A stretch of 64,000 nt of DNA from Paenibacillus sp. JJ-100 (GTDB taxonomy: Bacteria; Bacillota; Bacilli; Paenibacillales; Paenibacillaceae): the NCBI RefSeq assembly GCF_948329825.1, contig NZ_CAOJCM010000001.1, positions 1,240,001-1,304,000 on the forward strand, given 5' to 3'. The translations under genes were made by a program, and so were the position numbers. A model generated the notes under the pieces. It ran no database searches. It worked only from the letters and a program-made list of their open reading frames with translations, and was not told the DNA's origin. Of this stretch, positions 27,153 through 36,967 are shown piece by piece. The first letter of the stretch is position 1, and each line of letters starts with the position of its first letter.

Positions 27153-28862
27153 CTACTTGTTGATATTGTTGTACCAGGTAATGCTCACTTTAACTCCACC
27201 GCTAGGCGAATGCTCGTAACTCAGACCCGCATCTTCACCATACAAAAAATACAAACGCTGATGAACATTCCAAGTTCCACATCCCATGTTGCCATCGAGC
27301 GGTTTGTGAAGATTATGGATTAATTCTTGCATCTGATCCTCACTCATACCTCGTCCGCTGTCTTCAACCGATATCGTGCATATTTCTCCTTCATGATGGC
27401 CTGTTATGGTAATATGTCCATCTTCGGTCCGAGGCTCAATGCCGTGAATGATAGCGTTCTCAACGATGGGTTGTAAGGTTAGACGCGGTAACGTTTTATG
27501 CAGCATATCATCGGGTACCTCAATCGTAAAATGCATTCGTTCCAGCCGAAGGGCCTGAATTTCCAAGTAATTTTGGACCATCGTCAGCTCTTCTTTTAAC
27601 GTAGCTTCATCATTCTCCGATCTGGTTATGTATCGATAATATTCACCCAAATTAAGCGCCATCGCCACAACGGCTTTTTCGTTTTTCATTCTTGCCATAT
27701 TTTTGATGTAGAAGAGGCAATTGTACAGGAAGTGCGGATTAATCTGGGACTGCAGTTGCTTCAGTGTGGCTTCACGTCTTCTCAGTTGCTCCTCATATAC
27801 GTTCTCGATCAACTCTTGAATCCGCTGTGCCATGATGTTGAATCGTGCAAATAATAAACTAAACTCATTACGTGAGGTATAGTTCAAACGAACAGAAAAA
27901 TCACCAGTAGACAGACGATTAGTTCCTTTCACAAGTTGAAGCAATGGAAGCTGAACGCTGCGATACAGAACATATAATACAACGACGCTCATAGCGATCA
28001 GAACTGCGATGGAGGCGTAGAAAAGATTCCGACTGCTCGTGATTGGCCCTAAAATTTGCTGCATAGGTACATAGTCCACATAGTACCATCCAAGACTGGG
28101 AGACTGAATGTACGAGACATAATATTCAGTATGGTCTAGCGTTGTCGTGAAACCGCCTTTTTCCTGTAAGTTCAACTCTCTCAGTTTGGAGAGAATGGAT
28201 GTAAGAGTTTCATTCCCGCTAGTGTTACTGATTAAACCCATCTCGGGGTGGAACATAAACGGGTCACCTTTATTATTTAATTTGTTCTGATCCAGCATGG
28301 TCGTCAGATGATGTACAGGGAAGCTAATCTTGGTGATCAGTCTGGACTTGTCGGGTGCATCCATGGCTGTCGTTGGTTCTGTAGTGTACCACTCAAATTG
28401 ATTCTGCGTATATGTCCAAGATTTCGAGAGTGGTTTGGAGAAATCATCCTCCCTATACGGGATATAAGCATAATAATCTGTGGAAATAGCTTTTTGCAAC
28501 CTTGGAAAATAAAGTGTGATTGTTGAATGCCATTTGCTGGCCGCATTATACAGATTCATTTTCTCTAGAATGGCGCTTCCCACTTTGACACGTTCGTAGG
28601 GTACATCTTTGTAATCAGGCCGCTGATATTCCTGAATGCTAGAATCTTGACCAATGGACATCCCATAGAGAGACAATTGGTAAATGTTGGATTCGACGGA
28701 GTCGGCAAAGGTTGACAGATGATTCATGGTGTTGTTCTGAATTTCGTGTTCAATGACACGCACGCTTTCTCTGTTCGAATAGGTGTAGAGGAACAAAACC
28801 AGGACAAGCAGCGCTACAAACAGCAGCGTAATTTTGGTAAAGACATTCAGACGAGCGAACAA
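27153..28862 (-). CDS. YesM-type sensor histidine kinase
   Basis: A 569-residue membrane kinase. TTG 28862 follows GAGGAGG. Two membrane helices (~10-28 and ~282-300) flank an extracellular Cache-like sensor domain. HAMP (~300-355), a His_kinase domain with H377 in QINPHFLYN, and HATPase_c with DSGRGMSEDQ follow. It lies in the same operon as the response regulator, with the regulator's GTG touching its stop. Together they likely sense an extracellular saccharide, possibly through the binding protein, and switch on the divergent importer. Confidence 0.92.
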   Translation of the reverse strand: MFARLNVFTKITLLFVALLVLVLFLYTYSNRESVRVIEHEIQNNTMNHLSTFADSVESNIYQLSLYGMSIGQDSSIQEYQRPDYKDVPYERVKVGSAILEKMNLYNAASKWHSTITLYFPRLQKAISTDYYAYIPYREDDFSKPLSKSWTYTQNQFEWYTTEPTTAMDAPDKSRLITKISFPVHHLTTMLDQNKLNNKGDPFMFHPEMGLISNTSGNETLTSILSKLRELNLQEKGGFTTTLDHTEYYVSYIQSPSLGWYYVDYVPMQQILGPITSSRNLFYASIAVLIAMSVVVLYVLYRSVQLPLLQLVKGTNRLSTGDFSVRLNYTSRNEFSLLFARFNIMAQRIQELIENVYEEQLRRREATLKQLQSQINPHFLYNCLFYIKNMARMKNEKAVVAMALNLGEYYRYITRSENDEATLKEELTMVQNYLEIQALRLERMHFTIEVPDDMLHKTLPRLTLQPIVENAIIHGIEPRTEDGHITITGHHEGEICTISVEDSGRGMSEDQMQELIHNLHKPLDGNMGCGTWNVHQRLYFLYGEDAGLSYEHSPSGGVKVSITWYNNINK

Positions 28863-28886
28863 GACTCAACCTCCTCAACTCATTAA

Positions 28887-28945
28887 AATATTGTTATCGT
28901 TGTTGCAATATTAGGATATAGATCGCTATTAACCGTTGCTATAAT
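28887..28945 (+). promoter_or_regulatory. Putative YesN-type operator and promoter of the permease operon
   Basis: A 28-base element (28887-28914) with TTGTTAT and TTGCAAT half-sites 12 bases apart and the same AATATTAG ending as at 23551. The -10 TATAAT starts 26 bases after the element end (28940-28945), exactly as in the binding-protein promoter. Confidence 0.55.
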
Positions 28946-29007
28946 TTTAATATACAAGTTCAGATCCACTTGTAAAATACAAATTTTAGAACATGGGGGA
29001 TGTAGGG

Positions 29008-29958
29008 GTGAAGGAACATACGTTAGAGACGCCTCGCAAGCGGCGAGCCACCAAGGTGAAACAACGCTGGAATATGCAACGGAATTGGTCCTTGCATATG
29101 ATGCTCGTACCCGCAGTTTTGCTGGCTATTGTATTTCAGTACATACCAATGGGCGGAATTGTGATTGCTTTTCAGGACTTTAAACCGTATCTCGGATTTA
29201 GCGAATCCAAATGGGTAGGTTGGGATAACTTCAAGTATTTATTTTTATATCCTGACGTAGGCCAGGTCATCTGGAACACGTTGGTCATTGCATTTTTCAA
29301 AATTATCGCGGGATTAATAGCGCCATTTCTGTTCGCTATTTTGTTGAACGAGGTTCGTTTAACCGCTTTTAAAAGGGTCAGTCAAACCCTTGTATATCTT
29401 CCGCACTTTCTATCATGGGTAATTTTGGGCGGGATATTGCTTGATATTCTTTCGCCGCAGGGCGGTATGGTTAATAAACTGATTGTTGCACTTGGCGGTG
29501 ACCCGATCTTTTTCTTAGGAGATGGAACATGGTTTCGGATAACACTGATAGTTAGTGATGTGTGGAAAGAATTCGGCTTCGGAACCATTGTATTCTTGGC
29601 TTCTCTGTCCGGCATTAACCCGGCGCTGTACGAAGCAGCTGAAGTGGATGGAGCGAATCGATTCAAACAAACGCTGCATATTACAATTCCTGCACTGATG
29701 CCGATTACGATTGTACTCATGACACTTTCCATCGGAAATATTTTGAATGCAGGGTTTGATCAGGTATTCAACCTGTACAATCCGCTTGTATACGATAAAG
29801 GCGACATTATCGACACTTTCGTATATCGACTTGGTATCCTGAACGGTAAGATGAGCTTTGCAACGGCTGTAGGATTGTTTAAATCCGTTGTAGCAACGAT
29901 TCTGATCGTGATCTCATATCGCATGGCTTACAAATTAGCGAACTATCGCGTGTTCTAG
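29008..29958 (+). CDS. Sugar ABC transporter permease, LplB type
   Basis: First gene of an operon divergent from the kinase gene. GTG 29008 follows GGGGGATGTAGGG and is preferred over ATG 28993, which lies at the edge of that site. A basic N-terminus (PRKRRATKVKQRW) precedes six membrane segments; YIPMGGIVIAFQDFKPY is an LplB-subgroup hallmark and the EAA loop is EAAEVDGANRFKQTL. It forms the channel with the following LplC-type subunit. Confidence 0.92.
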   Translation: MKEHTLETPRKRRATKVKQRWNMQRNWSLHMMLVPAVLLAIVFQYIPMGGIVIAFQDFKPYLGFSESKWVGWDNFKYLFLYPDVGQVIWNTLVIAFFKIIAGLIAPFLFAILLNEVRLTAFKRVSQTLVYLPHFLSWVILGGILLDILSPQGGMVNKLIVALGGDPIFFLGDGTWFRITLIVSDVWKEFGFGTIVFLASLSGINPALYEAAEVDGANRFKQTLHITIPALMPITIVLMTLSIGNILNAGFDQVFNLYNPLVYDKGDIIDTFVYRLGILNGKMSFATAVGLFKSVVATILIVISYRMAYKLANYRVF

Positions 29959-29973
29959 AGAGGAGAAAAGGGC

Positions 29974-30852
29974 TTGTATTACAAAACAAAAGGTTATCGG
30001 ATATTCAGCGTTGCTAACTATATTTTCCTTGGCGTGTTATCATTGCTTTGCATTTTGCCTATTATTCATATCCTGGCCGTTTCCTTCAGCAGCATGGCAC
30101 CAGCCTCATCGAATCTCGTAGGTTTCTGGCCTATTGGTTTTACGACAGATGCGTATGTCAAAACGTTTGGTAATTCAAACTTTATCAATTCTTTGCTCGT
30201 TTCGTTCAAACGAACGGTGATCGCAACCGTCATTGGTATGGTCATTATGCTGATTACGGCATTTCCATTATCGAAGGAAGACATTAACTTCAAAGGCCGT
30301 TCAATCTACACCTGGTTCTTTGTATTCACGATTCTGTTTAGTGGCGGTCTGATCCCGAGTTATATCCTGATCCAAAAGCTTGGTCTGATGGATACGATCT
30401 GGGCACTGGTGCTGCCGGGAGCATTGTCTGTATGGAATGTCATCTTGATGATGAACTTCTTTCGTGGACTGCCTAAGGAACTTGAAGAAGCGGCTTATCT
30501 GGATGGTGCAGGTCATATCAAAACGTTGGCGCTGGTTTACATACCGCTGTCCATGCCAGCGATTGCTACATTATCCTTGTTTACGATGGTAGGTCAGTGG
30601 AACTCTTGGTTCGACGGCATGATCTACATGTCCGATGTCAAAAATTATCCGCTTGCATCCTTATTGCAAACCATTATCGTTCAGCAAGATCTTAGTAAAA
30701 TCAATGTGGACCCATCCATGTTGGAGAATGTATCCCAACGTACGGTTCGCGCAGCTCAGATTTTCATCGGGGCATTGCCGATCTTGGTAATATATCCATT
30801 CTTACAACGCTTTTTCGTTAAAGGTATCGTCATTGGGGCAGTAAAAGAGTAG
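29974..30852 (+). CDS. Sugar ABC transporter permease, LplC type
   Basis: A 292-residue partner permease starting at TTG 29974 after GGAGAAAAGGG. EAA loop EAAYLDGAGHIKTLAL; C-terminal LQRFFVKGIVIGAVKE. It lies 15 bases behind the previous gene, and a giant cell-wall-bound GH16 glucanase gene follows 42 bases downstream, so importer and enzyme are probably co-transcribed. Confidence 0.93.
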   Translation: MYYKTKGYRIFSVANYIFLGVLSLLCILPIIHILAVSFSSMAPASSNLVGFWPIGFTTDAYVKTFGNSNFINSLLVSFKRTVIATVIGMVIMLITAFPLSKEDINFKGRSIYTWFFVFTILFSGGLIPSYILIQKLGLMDTIWALVLPGALSVWNVILMMNFFRGLPKELEEAAYLDGAGHIKTLALVYIPLSMPAIATLSLFTMVGQWNSWFDGMIYMSDVKNYPLASLLQTIIVQQDLSKINVDPSMLENVSQRTVRAAQIFIGALPILVIYPFLQRFFVKGIVIGAVKE

Positions 30853-30894
30853 TACTGCCCTGCAAGTGACCACACATTCTAGGGAGGAATATGA

Positions 30895-33800
30895 GTGAAA
30901 AAAGGGTTGGCTTGTCTCGTAGCAGGAAGCATGATCATTTCACTGGCAGCTCCGGCCGTAGTCGGGGCAGAACAGATGAAGCAGCAAACAGTAACGGAGC
31001 AGGAGCAGGCGTCAAGCCTGCTTCGGGCACCGTACAAAGATTTGCAGGGACATTGGGCTGAACATGCAGTGATGCGTATGCAGGATATGGCGCTCATTAA
31101 AGGTTATGCAGACGGCACATTCAGACCGAGTGAACGTATCAGCCGTGCCGAATTTGTTGTAATGCTTGATCGGGTATTCGGATTTGCAGGAGGCCCTGGA
31201 TCGGCGTCATACACAGATATTAGTGAAAAAAACTGGTACTATGATGCAATCTCAAGAGCAAGCGGATCAGGCATTATTCAAGGAACGGATGAAACAGACC
31301 TGTCACCAATGATTCCGATTACGAGGCAGGATGCTCTAGTCATGGCAGATCGTGCATTTCAGCTGTCAAGAGCCAGTGAGAATGAAACGTCGGATCTCAC
31401 GTTCAAAGACGAGAAAGACGTAGATGACTATGCTCGGCAAGCAATCAAATACTTCATAGACAACAAAATTGTAAACGGATACAATGGTAAACTTACACCG
31501 AGGTCCAACATCACGCGAGCAGAAGCGGCTACGATTCTATCGTCTCTAGTAGCGGGTATTCAGAACAAACCGGGCACATATCAATCCAACGTAGAAGGGA
31601 ATCTGATTGTACGGTCAGCAGATGTGACGCTGAAAAATACAACGGTCCATGGCAACTTGTTGCTCGCTGAAGGTATTGGGGAAGGGACAGTGACACTCGA
31701 CGGCGTAACTGTGACCGGAAGTGTCATCGTCAAGGGTGGAGGAAGTCATTCGATTCAGATCCATAACTCCAAGTTGAATCGGATGGTAGTAGACAAAAGA
31801 TCCAGTCCAGTGCATGTACAGATGACGGGACCAACACAGGTTGAAGAATTGATCGTTGAACGTCAGGCTACTATGGACTTGTCCTCAGATAGTACAATTC
31901 AAATCTTACAAGTGAACAGCAAAGCCGCTCAAACGTCTATTACGTCCAAAGGTAAAATCAGACTGCTAGACGTGAATGCGGCAAACGTGTCGCTTAATGG
32001 GAAAGCGGTTACACCTGGTCGTCATAGTGATGACACGGCTTCGGAGACCGGGCAACCCGAGCAGCCACAATCTACTCTTCCGAGTAATAACAGTGGGAGC
32101 CATGGTTCCAATACAGATGGTGGCGGATCTTCGAATCCAGGTGGTCAGACGCCATCCGTACCGGGAACACCGTCAGGCGAGAAACCAATCCCGGCAACTA
32201 CGATTCCAGATGAGCAGTGGGAAATGGTTTGGAATGATGAATTCGATGGACCTTCTGTAGATACAGCTAAATGGACGGTTCAAGATACGGAACTTGTCTA
32301 TAATAACGAATTGCAATATTACAGCCCGAATAACACACGAATCGTGAAAGACGACGATCGAAATGTATTGCAGATTGAAGCGAAGAGGGAGCAGAGAGGT
32401 AATCAAAATTATACTTCTGGCAAACTGATTTCCAAGGAGAAAGGTGACTGGACCTACGGAAAAGTGGTCGTAAGAGCTAAGCTTCCCGTGCAACAGGGGA
32501 TGTGGCCAGCGATTTGGATGATGCCTACCGATGAAGCCCATTACGGAGGCTGGCCCGCGTCTGGTGAGATAGACATTATGGAGCTGATCGGCGGTGAAAA
32601 TAGAGATCACGAGGTCTACAGCACGATTCACTATGATTCCAAGAAAGCGGATGGCTCTCACGGTCATGATCAAGGTAAGTTTTCATTGCCTCAAGGTGAA
32701 TCTTTTGCCGATGAATATCACGATTTTCAGGTGGAATGGTTACCTGGCATGATTCGCTTTTATGTGGATGGCAAGCTGCACCATCAGGTGAACAACTGGC
32801 AAACAACGGCCGTAGGACAGCCTGAGAGTTATACGTTCCCTGCACCGTTCGATCGTCCATTCTATCTCATCCTCAACCTTGCGGTGGGTGGAGACTGGCC
32901 GGGATCGCCCGAGAACGAATTTGTTTCTGATAAGATGAATGTTGATTTTGTACGCGTGTATTCATATAAAAATATGGACCAATGGCCAGATGTGACTACT
33001 CATCCAATAGAGCCGGAAAGACAGCGTGCCCCTCAATCAGATGGTAACCAGATCTATAATGAACAATTCACCCAAGGGGTGGATGCAAGTGGTGTTCCTA
33101 CTGATTGGGACTTCATTACAAATGCTGGTGGAGAGGGTAAGGTTGAAGTTGTAGAAGATGCTGCAAAAGGAAAAGTTGCTAAAGTAACCATTACTAAGGC
33201 AGGAACGGAAACCTATGCAGTGCAGTTAACTCAGATGCCAATGTATATCCAGAAGAACAAGAAATATAAAGTTCAGTTTGATGCCAAAGCTTCTGCTAAT
33301 CGGGATATCCGCTCTAAAGTCACTCAATTTGAGAAAAGCTGGACCAATTACTCTGAAGAGAAAGCTTTTGCGGTGACAACAGATTGGCAGCCGTACGAAT
33401 ACGAATTCAACATGCGGAGTGGTACAGACAACAATGCAAGGTTTGAATTTAATCTGGGATTGAATGAAGGCGAAGTTTTGTTGGCCAATGTGAGGTTGAC
33501 GGAGATCGGTGAAGCTGATCCGCTTCCTGTTGAGCGCAAAGCACTGCCAGATGGCAATTATGTATTTAACGGTACATTTGATCAAGGAAAACAACGACTG
33601 GGTTTCTGGAACACAGAGATTCAACCTGGAGCAGAAGCACAGGTATCAGTCAACAACTTCTTGAAGTTCCCGATTATGGAGAGACAGCTCGTTGTAGACG
33701 TGAAGAAAACGAATGCACAGCCGGAACAAGTTGCTGTTGTTCAGTCTGGCATGAAGCTGGAAGGGAATACGACTTACGGGTTCTCTTTTGATGCCAAGGC

Positions 33801-35370
33801 AGATCACACAGGGATCATGGATATCGGGTTATCTACTGATGAGGGGCACAACGTACAGGTTCATCAAGGGCAGCAGATTCAATTAGGAAAAGAAATGAGA
33901 ACGTACACCGGTGAGATTATGATCGGTGAAGGTGAAGCGGTAGCAACATCCGAATTAAAGCTTTTATTCGGGGCCACTTCAGGTAAGGTTTTTGTTGACA
34001 ATGTGCGTCTGACGAAACGTGGGAAACCGGTATCCATCCAAAATTATGCTCATATCCCTGCTCCTGATGCGTATGTAATGCAGGGACTACAGCTCGAAAA
34101 CTCGGATGAAGGCGGTAAACATGTCAGCTACATGGATGAAGGCGACCTGCTTCAATTCAAAATCAACGTAGCACAGGATGGGCTGTATGCTTTCTCTACA
34201 CGAATGGCAAGTGCACAAGAGCAATCCAAAGTACGATTTACGATCCGGGATGAGGGAAATGAAGTCGTTGCAAGCTCTAATCTTTTGCTCGGAGATACGG
34301 GCGGCTGGCAAACATACAAAACAGTATATCTTCCAGCGGTTTCCTTACAAGCTGGTAAGATCTATTATGTGAATTTTGAGGGGAACGAGTATAATACACG
34401 CTGGCTCGACATCTCCAAGAGTAAAGTGAATAATGGTGGACTCAGCACCGATGCTACGAACTGGACACTGATCCCGGATGTAATCGCGGCAACGTACAGC
34501 AATGACCATGGAATCAGCGTAACTCTACCGGAAATCACCGGGAACGGGCGGGAAGCCATTTTACAGCAAGGACCGCTTGACCTTGAACCTGGCAAGACGT
34601 ATCGTATGAGCTTTGACGCATCATCATCGATACCCAAATCTATACAAGTAGAAGTCACGAAGGCAGGTAATGATACAGAGATATACATGGACGATACAGC
34701 AGAACTGACAACAACGAAGCAGCAATATGCTTATACGTTTACCATGGGAGAGACAGCTAATAATGCAGCTATGCTAAAATTCGTTCTGGGCAATTCAGCT
34801 GAGCCAGCAGCTGAGCATCTAGTATCTATTCAGAATGTGATGCTGTTTGAAGTGAATCCGGGGGCAAACGAGGGTGGTCAGCCCGTACATGTCAACTTGA
34901 TTAAAAATGGTGACTTTGCGCAAGGAACAGAAGGTTGGTTCTCTCATTCAGCGAGTAATAAACCAGAAGATCTGATGATTCGTGCCGAGAACCAGCAGTT
35001 GCATGTAAAGATTGGTCAAGTCGGAGATCAAGCATGGGACCGGCAGGTGATTCAGGAAGGGTTTTCCATGCAAAAGGACTACACCTATAAGCTAACGTTT
35101 AAAGCGAAAGCGACTAAGGCACGCAAGCTCGGTGTTGGCATTGGCTGGGTGGACATTCCGGCAAACTATAAGTGGACGGGATTTTATGGTAATCAAATGG
35201 ATCTGACGACAGAAGAACAACAATATACATTTACATTTCAAGCAACTGAGCCGAGTTATGCGAACAGCCGAATCGTATTCGATATGGGTAACATTACAGG
35301 TAATGAACAAGTAGATACAATAATTACGTTGTCAGATGTGAATTTGGTGAATCTGGGTAAAGTGCAATGA
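30895..35370 (+). CDS. SLH-anchored GH16 beta-1,3-glucanase (laminarinase) with multiple CBMs
   Basis: A 1,491-residue surface enzyme. GTG 30895 follows GGGAGGAA; signal peptide ~1-25. Three SLH repeats (~45-220; QGHWAEHAV, GYADGTFRPS) tether it to wall polymer. A repetitive beta region (~228-372) and a Gly/Ser/Pro linker (~380-435) follow. The GH16 domain spans ~440-692, with GEIDIME holding nucleophile E558 and acid/base E563. The ~800 C-terminal residues form about five beta-sandwich modules: CBM4_9-like near 715-870, 880-1040, 1190-1335 and 1340-1491, and CBM6-like near 1045-1185. It probably cuts beta-1,3-glucan at the cell surface for the importer encoded just upstream. Confidence 0.9.
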   Translation: MKKGLACLVAGSMIISLAAPAVVGAEQMKQQTVTEQEQASSLLRAPYKDLQGHWAEHAVMRMQDMALIKGYADGTFRPSERISRAEFVVMLDRVFGFAGGPGSASYTDISEKNWYYDAISRASGSGIIQGTDETDLSPMIPITRQDALVMADRAFQLSRASENETSDLTFKDEKDVDDYARQAIKYFIDNKIVNGYNGKLTPRSNITRAEAATILSSLVAGIQNKPGTYQSNVEGNLIVRSADVTLKNTTVHGNLLLAEGIGEGTVTLDGVTVTGSVIVKGGGSHSIQIHNSKLNRMVVDKRSSPVHVQMTGPTQVEELIVERQATMDLSSDSTIQILQVNSKAAQTSITSKGKIRLLDVNAANVSLNGKAVTPGRHSDDTASETGQPEQPQSTLPSNNSGSHGSNTDGGGSSNPGGQTPSVPGTPSGEKPIPATTIPDEQWEMVWNDEFDGPSVDTAKWTVQDTELVYNNELQYYSPNNTRIVKDDDRNVLQIEAKREQRGNQNYTSGKLISKEKGDWTYGKVVVRAKLPVQQGMWPAIWMMPTDEAHYGGWPASGEIDIMELIGGENRDHEVYSTIHYDSKKADGSHGHDQGKFSLPQGESFADEYHDFQVEWLPGMIRFYVDGKLHHQVNNWQTTAVGQPESYTFPAPFDRPFYLILNLAVGGDWPGSPENEFVSDKMNVDFVRVYSYKNMDQWPDVTTHPIEPERQRAPQSDGNQIYNEQFTQGVDASGVPTDWDFITNAGGEGKVEVVEDAAKGKVAKVTITKAGTETYAVQLTQMPMYIQKNKKYKVQFDAKASANRDIRSKVTQFEKSWTNYSEEKAFAVTTDWQPYEYEFNMRSGTDNNARFEFNLGLNEGEVLLANVRLTEIGEADPLPVERKALPDGNYVFNGTFDQGKQRLGFWNTEIQPGAEAQVSVNNFLKFPIMERQLVVDVKKTNAQPEQVAVVQSGMKLEGNTTYGFSFDAKADHTGIMDIGLSTDEGHNVQVHQGQQIQLGKEMRTYTGEIMIGEGEAVATSELKLLFGATSGKVFVDNVRLTKRGKPVSIQNYAHIPAPDAYVMQGLQLENSDEGGKHVSYMDEGDLLQFKINVAQDGLYAFSTRMASAQEQSKVRFTIRDEGNEVVASSNLLLGDTGGWQTYKTVYLPAVSLQAGKIYYVNFEGNEYNTRWLDISKSKVNNGGLSTDATNWTLIPDVIAATYSNDHGISVTLPEITGNGREAILQQGPLDLEPGKTYRMSFDASSSIPKSIQVEVTKAGNDTEIYMDDTAELTTTKQQYAYTFTMGETANNAAMLKFVLGNSAEPAAEHLVSIQNVMLFEVNPGANEGGQPVHVNLIKNGDFAQGTEGWFSHSASNKPEDLMIRAENQQLHVKIGQVGDQAWDRQVIQEGFSMQKDYTYKLTFKAKATKARKLGVGIGWVDIPANYKWTGFYGNQMDLTTEEQQYTFTFQATEPSYANSRIVFDMGNITGNEQVDTIITLSDVNLVNLGKVQ

Positions 35371-35425
35371 GGCTTTTGGATAATCTTATTCCCCTATGAA
35401 TAGACGGCAGAGAGGATGAAGATAC

Positions 35426-35860
35426 ATGACGGCTGAGTTAGACATGGAGGAACTGTTCACCGTGCATGTGAAGATTGAAAATTCAATCGAACTGCAGAAT
35501 ACGGATGGTGAGTCGGTTGTGATGATTACATTTGGAGGGCGAGTCTCCGGTACCTATTTTGAGGGGAACTTGCTTGAGGGTGGAGTGGATACACAAATTA
35601 TTGCAAAAAGTGGAGGCCGTCACAGTCTCTCAGCGAGATATATGATGCAGGGAGTGGATCACATGGGACAGTCCTGTGAGATCTATATTGAGAATAATGG
35701 TTACATCGGGGAGAGTGATGGTGGTAGACTGTTTCGCACCTCTCCTCGGATGATCACAAACAGCAAGGCGTTGTCTTTTCTGAACACGGATGCCTTCATT
35801 GGTGAGGGATATTCCACTGCGGACGGGGTAGATATTAGAATCTTCAAGGTAAAAGCATGA
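35426..35860 (+). CDS. DUF3237 family protein
   Basis: A 144-residue soluble protein fitting the DUF3237 (UPF0311) beta-barrel family: VHVKIENSIELQNT, GRVSGTYFEGNLLEGGVDTQ and ARYMMQGVDHMGQ. ATG lies 6 bases after GAGAGGATGAAG. The family has no established biochemical role. It sits 55 bases after the SLH-GH16 gene with no terminator between, so it may be the last gene of that operon. Confidence 0.8.
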   Translation: MTAELDMEELFTVHVKIENSIELQNTDGESVVMITFGGRVSGTYFEGNLLEGGVDTQIIAKSGGRHSLSARYMMQGVDHMGQSCEIYIENNGYIGESDGGRLFRTSPRMITNSKALSFLNTDAFIGEGYSTADGVDIRIFKVKA

Positions 35861-35921
35861 CTTACTGAAGGGAAGGCACACTCCCACAAATACTCCAATG
35901 ATCCCTACAATCCTACAATAT

Positions 35922-35963
35922 AATAAGAAAGAGCGTTGTTAACGAACAACGCTCTTTCTTATT
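35922..35963. terminator. Strong bidirectional terminator
   Basis: A 19-base perfect stem (AATAAGAAAGAGCGTTGTT and its complement) around AACG, with A- and T-rich flanks. It serves the convergent DUF3237 and TauE/SafE genes. Confidence 0.92.
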
Positions 35964-35991
35964 CTTATACATATTTATGTATATTATAAGG

Positions 35992-36759
35992 TTAGAGCCA
36001 CAGGATGGTAGCTCCAATCATAGGTGTTATAACCATGCTTACTTTTAGCCAGAATGCAGGCACACGTTTGGTGAACTTCGCTCCGACATATGAACCGGAC
36101 ATCGTACCTATGACAACCAGCAGTAGCAATTGAACATCGAGATAACCGATCTTCATATATCCCGCTCCCCCAGCTAAAGCGATAGGGATGATCACCAGCA
36201 TGGTGGTTCCGGCAGCATAGAGCATTGGCATATTCAACAGCAGCATTAGGCCCAACTGAATAAACGGAGTGGAGCCGATACCGAACAGACCGGATAACAT
36301 ACCTGTGCAGACCCCAATGAGTAACGCGTATACCCAATAACGAAAGCTGTTCTCAAGCATAACTTTCTCAATGCGCGAGTCCGTATGGTGACGTGATACA
36401 AGGATTAAACGCAGCCACAAAGCAAGTCCTGACGCAAAAAGCATCAGTGAAGTCAGCATGCCCAGCCGCTCTTCCGGAATATAGGAGGACCAGCCTGAGC
36501 TTACCCAAGCACCAGCTGCTCCAGAAAGTCCAACGATAACCCCAGTTTTAAGGACAGCATTGCCTTCACGGTAATGGCTGATCGAACCCGAGAGCGAGGA
36601 GAAAAACATGGCAGCAAGCGCTGTTCCCAGAGCTACGTGAATCGGATATCCAAACGCAACCGTGAGGATTGAGATAATGAAACCTGAACCGCCCGCACCA
36701 ACAAAACCGAGCAGGAGACCCAACAAAAACATGACTAGCACGATATTAATCATTAACAT
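35992..36759 (-). CDS. TauE/SafE-family membrane permease
   Basis: A 255-residue polytopic protein with about eight membrane segments arranged as two related halves. The glycine-rich GLLLGFVGAGGSGFI in the first half and GVCTGMLSGLFGIGST in the second are the TauE/SafE hallmark. Members export sulfite, sulfoacetate or related organic anions; the substrate here is unknown. Start ATG follows GGAGAAG. It is divergent from the SLH-GH3 gene and not obviously part of the polysaccharide machinery. Confidence 0.85.
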   Translation of the reverse strand: MLMINIVLVMFLLGLLLGFVGAGGSGFIISILTVAFGYPIHVALGTALAAMFFSSLSGSISHYREGNAVLKTGVIVGLSGAAGAWVSSGWSSYIPEERLGMLTSLMLFASGLALWLRLILVSRHHTDSRIEKVMLENSFRYWVYALLIGVCTGMLSGLFGIGSTPFIQLGLMLLLNMPMLYAAGTTMLVIIPIALAGGAGYMKIGYLDVQLLLLVVIGTMSGSYVGAKFTKRVPAFWLKVSMVITPMIGATILWL

Positions 36760-36967
36760 TAGACTTCTCCAAATTCTTATTTATCCGAAAATGATGTCAG
36801 ATATTTTTTAGGTACACCAAAAAATGAATGTGAATTCGATTATATCATGTATGATCTAAGCCCTCTATACATTACATAGGTAACGCTTCCAAATAATGAA
36901 CGAGCAACTAAGTGGAAAAGTTTGCGTCTAATCCTACATGGATGAACTTGAACAGGAGTGAACAGAA

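Noticed and set aside
36877..36890. cre site before the GH3 gene
   Set aside because: AGGTAACGCTTCCA matches only about 11 of 14 consensus positions, clearly weaker than the other sites.
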